DNA of 64,000 nucleotides from Pelodera strongyloides (lineage: Eukaryota > Nematoda > Chromadorea > Rhabditida > Rhabditidae): the NCBI GenBank assembly GCA_036852015.1, contig JAANDG010000110.1, forward strand, positions 124,001 through 188,000. Direction: 5' to 3'. Every line of letters begins with the position of its first letter. The stretch's first letter is position 1. Shown one piece after another: positions 59,203 through 64,000 of the stretch. Both the position numbers and the translations under genes were made by a program. The notes under the pieces are model-generated. The model had not been told where the DNA came from, did no database searches, and was given only the letters and a program-made list of their open reading frames with translations.

Positions 59203-60135
59203 TCGGCCGCGTTCGGGATGCTCTTTCCGAAAGGTTCTGATGCAAATTCATCGTTCGTGTTGGATATTTTGGAAACATTCTAATGCTAGGAGAAAGCAAA
59301 TGCGGTAAAATTGAAGAATACTACCCCACTGAAGAATACTACCCAAATTTGAAATATACTACCCCAAATGTATGTAGTTCTTCAATGGTTTTTGGGATAG
59401 TACTTTGCATTTTGTAGCATGCAAAGTACTGTCCCACCATTGAAGAATACTACCCCTTTTGACGTTCTATCACCCCAGTCAAGGGGTAGTAAATTGTAAG
59501 AAAGGGATAGTGTTCTTCATTGGTGGGTAATATTCTTCTGTAGAGGGGTAGTGTTCTTCAATGGTGGGTAGTGATCTTCAAACCATAGGTACTCTTGAAT
59601 TATGCTACCCCCTACATGTGAAAATACTACCCCCTTCTTACAAAATATTACCCCCACCCATTGGCTTTTATTACCCCGTGGGAAAAATAACAAAATAGTA
59701 CCCCCACCAATTGAATATGACTTATATGACTACCCCACCATTGAATATGACTACCCCACCATTGAATATGACTACCCCACCAATTGAATAGCAACCCCAC
59801 TAGAAAGGGGTATTATTTTGTAAAAAAACATGTGGGTAGTATTTTGTAGAATGGGGATATTATTTTGCATGGGTAATATTTTTCAAAAAGGGGTAGTGTT
59901 GTTCAATATAGAGCCAGAGGGTAGTGTTCTTCAGTTCTTCAATTTAATGCTGGAGAAACCAAAAAATACAGTATGAATTAGGATGGAAAAGCACAAATTA
60001 GCATGGTTTGCATGCTAATTACATACACATACCGTAGTGCTTTCTCCAAGCATTAGAACGTTTCCAAAGGGTCCAACCCGGGTGAATTTGCATGAGTATC
60101 TTTCGGAAAACGCATCCCGAACGCGCCCTCTACTT
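59203..60135. mobile_element. Large foldback element filled with TACCCC-type repeats
   Basis: Inverted ends of about 100 bp: 59205-59300 and 60035-60130 share CGCGTTCGGGATGC, TTTCCGAAAG, TGCAAATTCA and AACATTCTAATGCT in opposite orientation. The interior (59325-59945) is made of TACTACCCC / GGGGTAGTA words spaced by ATTGAAGAATAC or TTCTTCAATGG. These are in both orientations, so the interior itself can fold. No coding frame. Confidence 0.75.
59701..59790. repeat. 20-bp direct tandem repeat
   Basis: Unit CCCACCATTGAATATGACTA, about four copies, inside the foldback element 59203-60135. Confidence 0.85.
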
Positions 60136-60199
60136 TCGAAGGATACTTTTGCTGCCATGCTCGTAGCAAAATAACCTACGTAAAGATTTACTAATTTAT

Positions 60200-61990
60200 T
60201 TTAAGGTCCCAGTTATACATTATAACGTGTTTTTGTAGATTTAGGAAAAAATCTCGAACTTGACTTGATATTCATTCTTACTCAGTGATTCAAATGGAAC
60301 CCGCAATATAAATCCATATTTGGTACAAGAATATGTAGATCTCGCAAAACAGTTTGGGCACTTCGGTGTTATCATGGTAAAACCCGTCTGAAGAGGTGTG
60401 CTCATAATTCATAATAGTTTTTTTTTATTTCGAGGGCGCAGTTATACGTGTGAGTCATTGATGAAACAAAATCTGGTATTAGGTAAGATAATCGAAAAAA
60501 AAGAATGACGCATTTTTGGAGAGAGAGCGCCATAAATGTGCCACAGGCGCGCCAAATGGAAGAAGTACACAATTGACTGATATTTTTGCGTGACTGGGCG
60601 TCGTTAGTTTCGGGATGGGATGTGTAGTTAGTACGTGTTCCAGATGCGGCTTAACTTGCTTTCTTTCCTGTTTTTATTTTCCGGATTGGTCTTTCACGGA
60701 GTTCGCTCACTCATTTTGAAACAGTCATTGCTAATACCAAAAAAGCACTCTTAGTTAGCCGGGACTTTCCCAGTACCAGTTTTGTCACCTGATTGCCATA
60801 AATCACAGACATTCTAGTGAATTCATCATCAACTTATGCTGAATACATAACTTCTTTCCTTGGGGAATTTATTTTCCATCATAATATTTCTATCTGGTCT
60901 CGCACTGATATTTTCATCTATAAATCTCTAGTTTATACGTACATAGGATAGGAGTTGAATAAATTCTCTCCATTCTCTCGCTCTCTGGTTCTGTCCTTAT
61001 TCTCTCCCTCTGCCTCCTTCTTCTTACCCTCTCCCCTCCCTCTCTTTTTCTCTATCTCTCTTATTCCCCTCCCTCTCTCATTCGCGTTTTGCATTTCAAT
61101 TTAAACACGTGTACGTGGAGATGAAAAGAAAACTGGGAAAAGACCGATCTTTTGCCCCATCTATTTTCCAGCAAATATTCCATCAAAAACTTCACATTTC
61201 AATTCATAATTTCAATTCATACAGGTGCGCGTTACCTAATTTTTACTATAATGAGGTATAAAGCCTGGGTTTGGAAAATATGGTAGAGCAACTGCGTCGG
61301 AGAAGTGCTGTATAGTTTCCTTATGGAAAAATGTAGAATAAATTTCTTTACGTGGGCCTGATCCTTGACGCCAACTATTATACATGACACATCGCTTGCA
61401 CCAAATAAGAGTTATAGCTATTCTAAATTAATTATTAATTTTTATCATTGTAATTGACCACAAGTGAATGTGGACCTATGTTCAACATCATATCAATGAA
61501 CCTTTATTATAAAACCTTTATTACAGCGTTTCCGTCTTTCTCCTAAATGTTGTTTTATATGATCGCATTGGTCGTTGTCCCCTTCACCTTTATATATGAC
61601 AAGTATCGCGACAAATTGCTGCAATTACCTCGGAAAGGGCAAACAAAACTTGCCACTTTGAACCTAAAACATATCATGCGACTGACCGATACTTTCGTTT
61701 TACTGGGCTAACGCTCGTTCATTTCATCGCTTTTTCAAGGGTAACTGGTTGCATAAATGATAATTAGTTGCATAAATAGCCACAAAAAGTTGTGGTCCTT
61801 TTTCTCTGTACGCTCTTTATGTGCCTATCTCGCGTTTTTTTCCAACCCCCAGGGTTATGAAGATATATCAGCCTTACACTTTTGATCAACTAACAACGCA
61901 TCAAAATCGACGCTACGTTTACCTATTTTAATAAATTTCTTCCCATTACATACTCCAAGTTTTGTTAATAAAATATGAGCTCATACCTAC
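60200..61990. other. Intergenic, no gene recognised
   Basis: Upstream of the plus-strand acetyltransferase gene. AT-rich, no supported exon. A pyrimidine tract of TCTCTCCC type lies at 60962-61080. The promoter of the acetyltransferase gene is expected here, but I see no clear element. Confidence 0.4.
60962..61080. repeat. (TC)n-rich low-complexity tract
   Basis: Pyrimidine-rich CTCTCCCTC-type tract of about 120 bp, similar in style to 16870-16970. Confidence 0.8.
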
Positions 61991-62024
61991 TTTTTTGAAT
62001 TTAGAGAATATTCCGAAACAGATC

Positions 62025-63588
62025 ATGTCCGGAGAAGTGAAGTGCGCGAAGATCACAGACATTGAAGACCTTTTCCAATTTCTGATTTCTGATTTTATGT
62101 TGAACGAGCCATTAAACCGAAGTGTTGGATTGACCTTCGAAGATTTGAAGGATCGATTTCCGTGTAAGGTTACTGATTGTAAAAAACGAAAAGAATAGAT
62201 TATTGTTATTCTCCAAGTTAGCTATCGATTTTTAATATGGCGCAATTTTTTTTTAATTTTAAATTTCAAAAACCACTGAAACCAAATCATTCTCCAGTTG
62301 GAAGATGAGATATGTCCTCGATTACGCAATTCTAATTGAAAATTCGGAATAACGGTTTACGTTTGATTTTGACTTTACTGGTTTGTTTTCCAGCCGTTCT
62401 CTCGGAATGTGTTCCATCTGGGTTGAGTTGTCTAATGCGAAGTGATAGTGGGAAAATAATGGGATGTCTTTTGGCGAGGAAAATGAAAATCGTCAAAGAA
62501 ACGGAAAATCGTGAAGAAAAAGAGGAAAACTTGCCCGAAAGGCTAAGACATATCACTCGAATACTAGACGAGTTCGAGGGAAATGTGGGTTTTTGTCGAT
62601 GTTTTATAAAAATAAGTACACTTTTAAATGAAAGTAAGAAAAGATAAGTTTCCTAAGGCCGTGAGATTGCTATACAAACATGCGTATGCGCCGCTTGCAT
62701 AACTCCGCGTCGTTTATGATGTGACATTTTGACATTGACCATAGTTTTCGGTTTTGACACATCCTTAGTTAGGGTCTTAGGGCGATCTTCTCGCAAGAAG
62801 CCCGCATGGCATGATCATAGGATTTTAGCGGCTTTTCGAACATTTCTTGTAATATGTTGCGTCATGGATGAGTTTAATTGCTCAATTTTAGATGAGCTCT
62901 CACCTACCCAGTGATATACACGAAGTGGTCAGTATCGACATAATTAGCGTTTCCCAACATTTTACCCGCCAGGGAATTGCTCAAAAGATGTTGGATTGGC
63001 TGATTTGTCAAGCAAATGGACAACATTTATCCATTTGTACTGAAGCAACGGCTAAGGCATCACAAAAGGTTCACGCTTTGCTACCTGACACTAAATCACT
63101 AAATGACCAGAAATGTGAACTAACATTAACGGTGACAGCTACAAACTAAGCCAACTGAATCAGATGCAGGTTTTGTCCAGCTACAGTAGGATATGCTCCG
63201 GTACTGTTGATTGGCTATAGTGGGGACATCAATTTAATTTATAACATTATTGAGAGATGCCTGGTGTTCGTGTGCTATGGATTGTTTGTTTATGGATAGT
63301 TATGGATGAATTCTTCCCTAGCAATGTTTGAATCATGAAGTTGATATGATCTATCACCCAATTGTAAGCGTAGGCTGGCTAGGTTTATGAACATCGCAGT
63401 TCAAAATCCCGAGTTTTGCAAATAGGCCAATATATTGCCATTTTCAGTTATTCACAAAGAATGGCTTCACAATACTTCACGAAGTATCTCTGAATTCATA
63501 TACTGACGCAAATGGAAAGAAAGTGTTCAACTGCCATGACGGAACACAAGTTGCGCAACTTGTTTTCCGAGAATACACTGAAACATAA
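62025..63588 (+). CDS. GNAT-fold N-acetyltransferase, arylalkylamine (dopamine) N-acetyltransferase-like
   Basis: Complete 215-aa model from four exons (62025-62163, 62394-62584, 62892-63068, 63448-63588), phases agreeing. The N-terminus carries the AANAT-like FMLNEPLNRSVGL block (about 24-36). GKIMGCLLARKM is the usual beta strand before the acetyl-CoA site. VSIDIISVSQHFTRQGIAQK has the V..I.V...Y-x-R-x-x-G-[IV]-[AG] motif (R136, G138, A140) that binds acetyl-CoA. ATAKASQKLFTKNGF and CHDGTQVAQLVFREY are the C-terminal motifs seen in invertebrate, notably nematode, members. The family transfers acetyl to amines such as dopamine, serotonin or octopamine; the actual substrate is unknown. The ATG lies about 20 nt after a TTTTTTGAATTTAG acceptor. 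Confidence 0.88.
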
Positions 63589-63605
63589 GCTCTTTTCAGA
63601 TCATG

Positions 63606-63611
63606 AATAAA
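63606..63611 (+). promoter_or_regulatory. Poly(A) signal of the acetyltransferase gene
   Basis: AATAAA, 18 bases after the stop at 63586-63588. Confidence 0.6.
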
Positions 63612-63784
63612 TTTCATTTATGATACTTTTGGAAACGCTGCGCTTTTTCCATACATTGAATAGAAAGAAGTACACAACGGACAATATTTTCGGGCAATTG
63701 ACCTCAAAATCATGAAGTCAGATGATCAACATTTTATTTTATTAGTTAAATTCCGAGTAGCGAGTCATATTTTTCTCCGTTTTG

Positions 63785-64000
63785 CTATTCCGCCTTCTCT
63801 GCCTTCTTATCCTTGAAGATATCGTCCCCAAGGCCGGCCAAAGTCTGAAAGGAACCTTTTCAGTACAGAACACAGAATACACAAATTGACGGAACCTCGA
63901 TTCCGCCTTACGTATTTTTGGCGTACACAAAACATGTCACCCTTGTACTTGACTAAACCTTGCTTATGATTCACATGAAGGGCTCCCTCCACGCTGACTA
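63785..64000 (-). CDS. 3' end of a gene running off the window, unknown product
   Basis: Two exons in phase: from beyond 64000 down to 63912 (GALHVNHKQGLVKYKGDMFC, then VRQKY) and 63785-63844 (TLAGLGDDIFKDKKAEKAE, stop). The splice uses a TAC|GTAAGG donor and a CTTTCAG acceptor. The C-terminus is short and Lys/Glu-rich. Too little is visible to name it. It converges tail-to-tail with the acetyltransferase gene, with about 195 bp between stop codons. Confidence 0.6.

Noticed and set aside
59200..59290. Exon-like minus-strand frame (ISNTNDEFASEPFGKSIPNA)
   Set aside because: The same sequence occurs inverted at 60048-60130 as the other end of a foldback element, so it is terminal repeat, not an exon.

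Overview
The window looks like nuclear DNA of an invertebrate animal. Genes are split into many short exons with GT..AG introns. The recognisable products (FANCI, a degenerin/ENaC channel, a GT31 glycosyltransferase, an AANAT-like N-acetyltransferase) are animal proteins. Several genes have an intron-type acceptor (TTTCAG-like) only 3-30 bases before the start codon, as expected with spliced-leader addition. With the style of the channel and the acetyltransferase, this points to a nematode or a nematode-like relative. That placement is inference; no species marker was seen.

Layout: (1) 1.45-12.4 kb, minus: a 23-exon gene for a protein with two tandem matrin-type zinc fingers, a charged RE/RD region, proline-rich exons and a C-terminal coiled coil. 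(2) 13.9-24.6 kb, minus: a complete 18-exon DEG/ENaC channel (683 aa). (3) 24.7-30 kb: repeats, a decayed tRNA-Leu-like sequence and no recognised gene. (4) 30.1-46.5 kb, minus: a complete 39-exon FANCI gene (about 1378 aa). One of its introns holds, on the other strand, a two-exon gene for a secreted Gly-rich / [14 protein letters not shown] protein with its own TATA box and poly(A) signal. (5) 47.9-50.7 kb, plus: an 8-exon GT31 beta-1,3-glycosyltransferase (359 aa), head-to-head with FANCI. (6) 51.1-52.9 kb: a dead, 5'-truncated LINE. (7) 53.7-58.9 kb, minus: exons of a protein I cannot identify. (8) 62.0-63.6 kb, plus: a 4-exon GNAT/AANAT-like gene, followed by the 3' end of another minus-strand gene that runs off the window.

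Exon models for the channel, FANCI, GT31, the nested gene and the GNAT were built by matching splice phases. Each sums to a multiple of three with no internal stop. The genes do not form an obvious pathway.

The most striking non-genic content is a dense population of foldback elements (MITEs). Most begin TTAAAG and end CTTTAA, lie in introns and form near-complete hairpins. Several families of different internal sequence share these tips. Other foldback elements have different ends, including one whose arms carry the same open reading frame, one with an internal minisatellite and one filled with TACCCC-type repeats. The best lead for a biological change is in FANCI: the position matching the monoubiquitinated lysine of vertebrate FANCI appears to be arginine.
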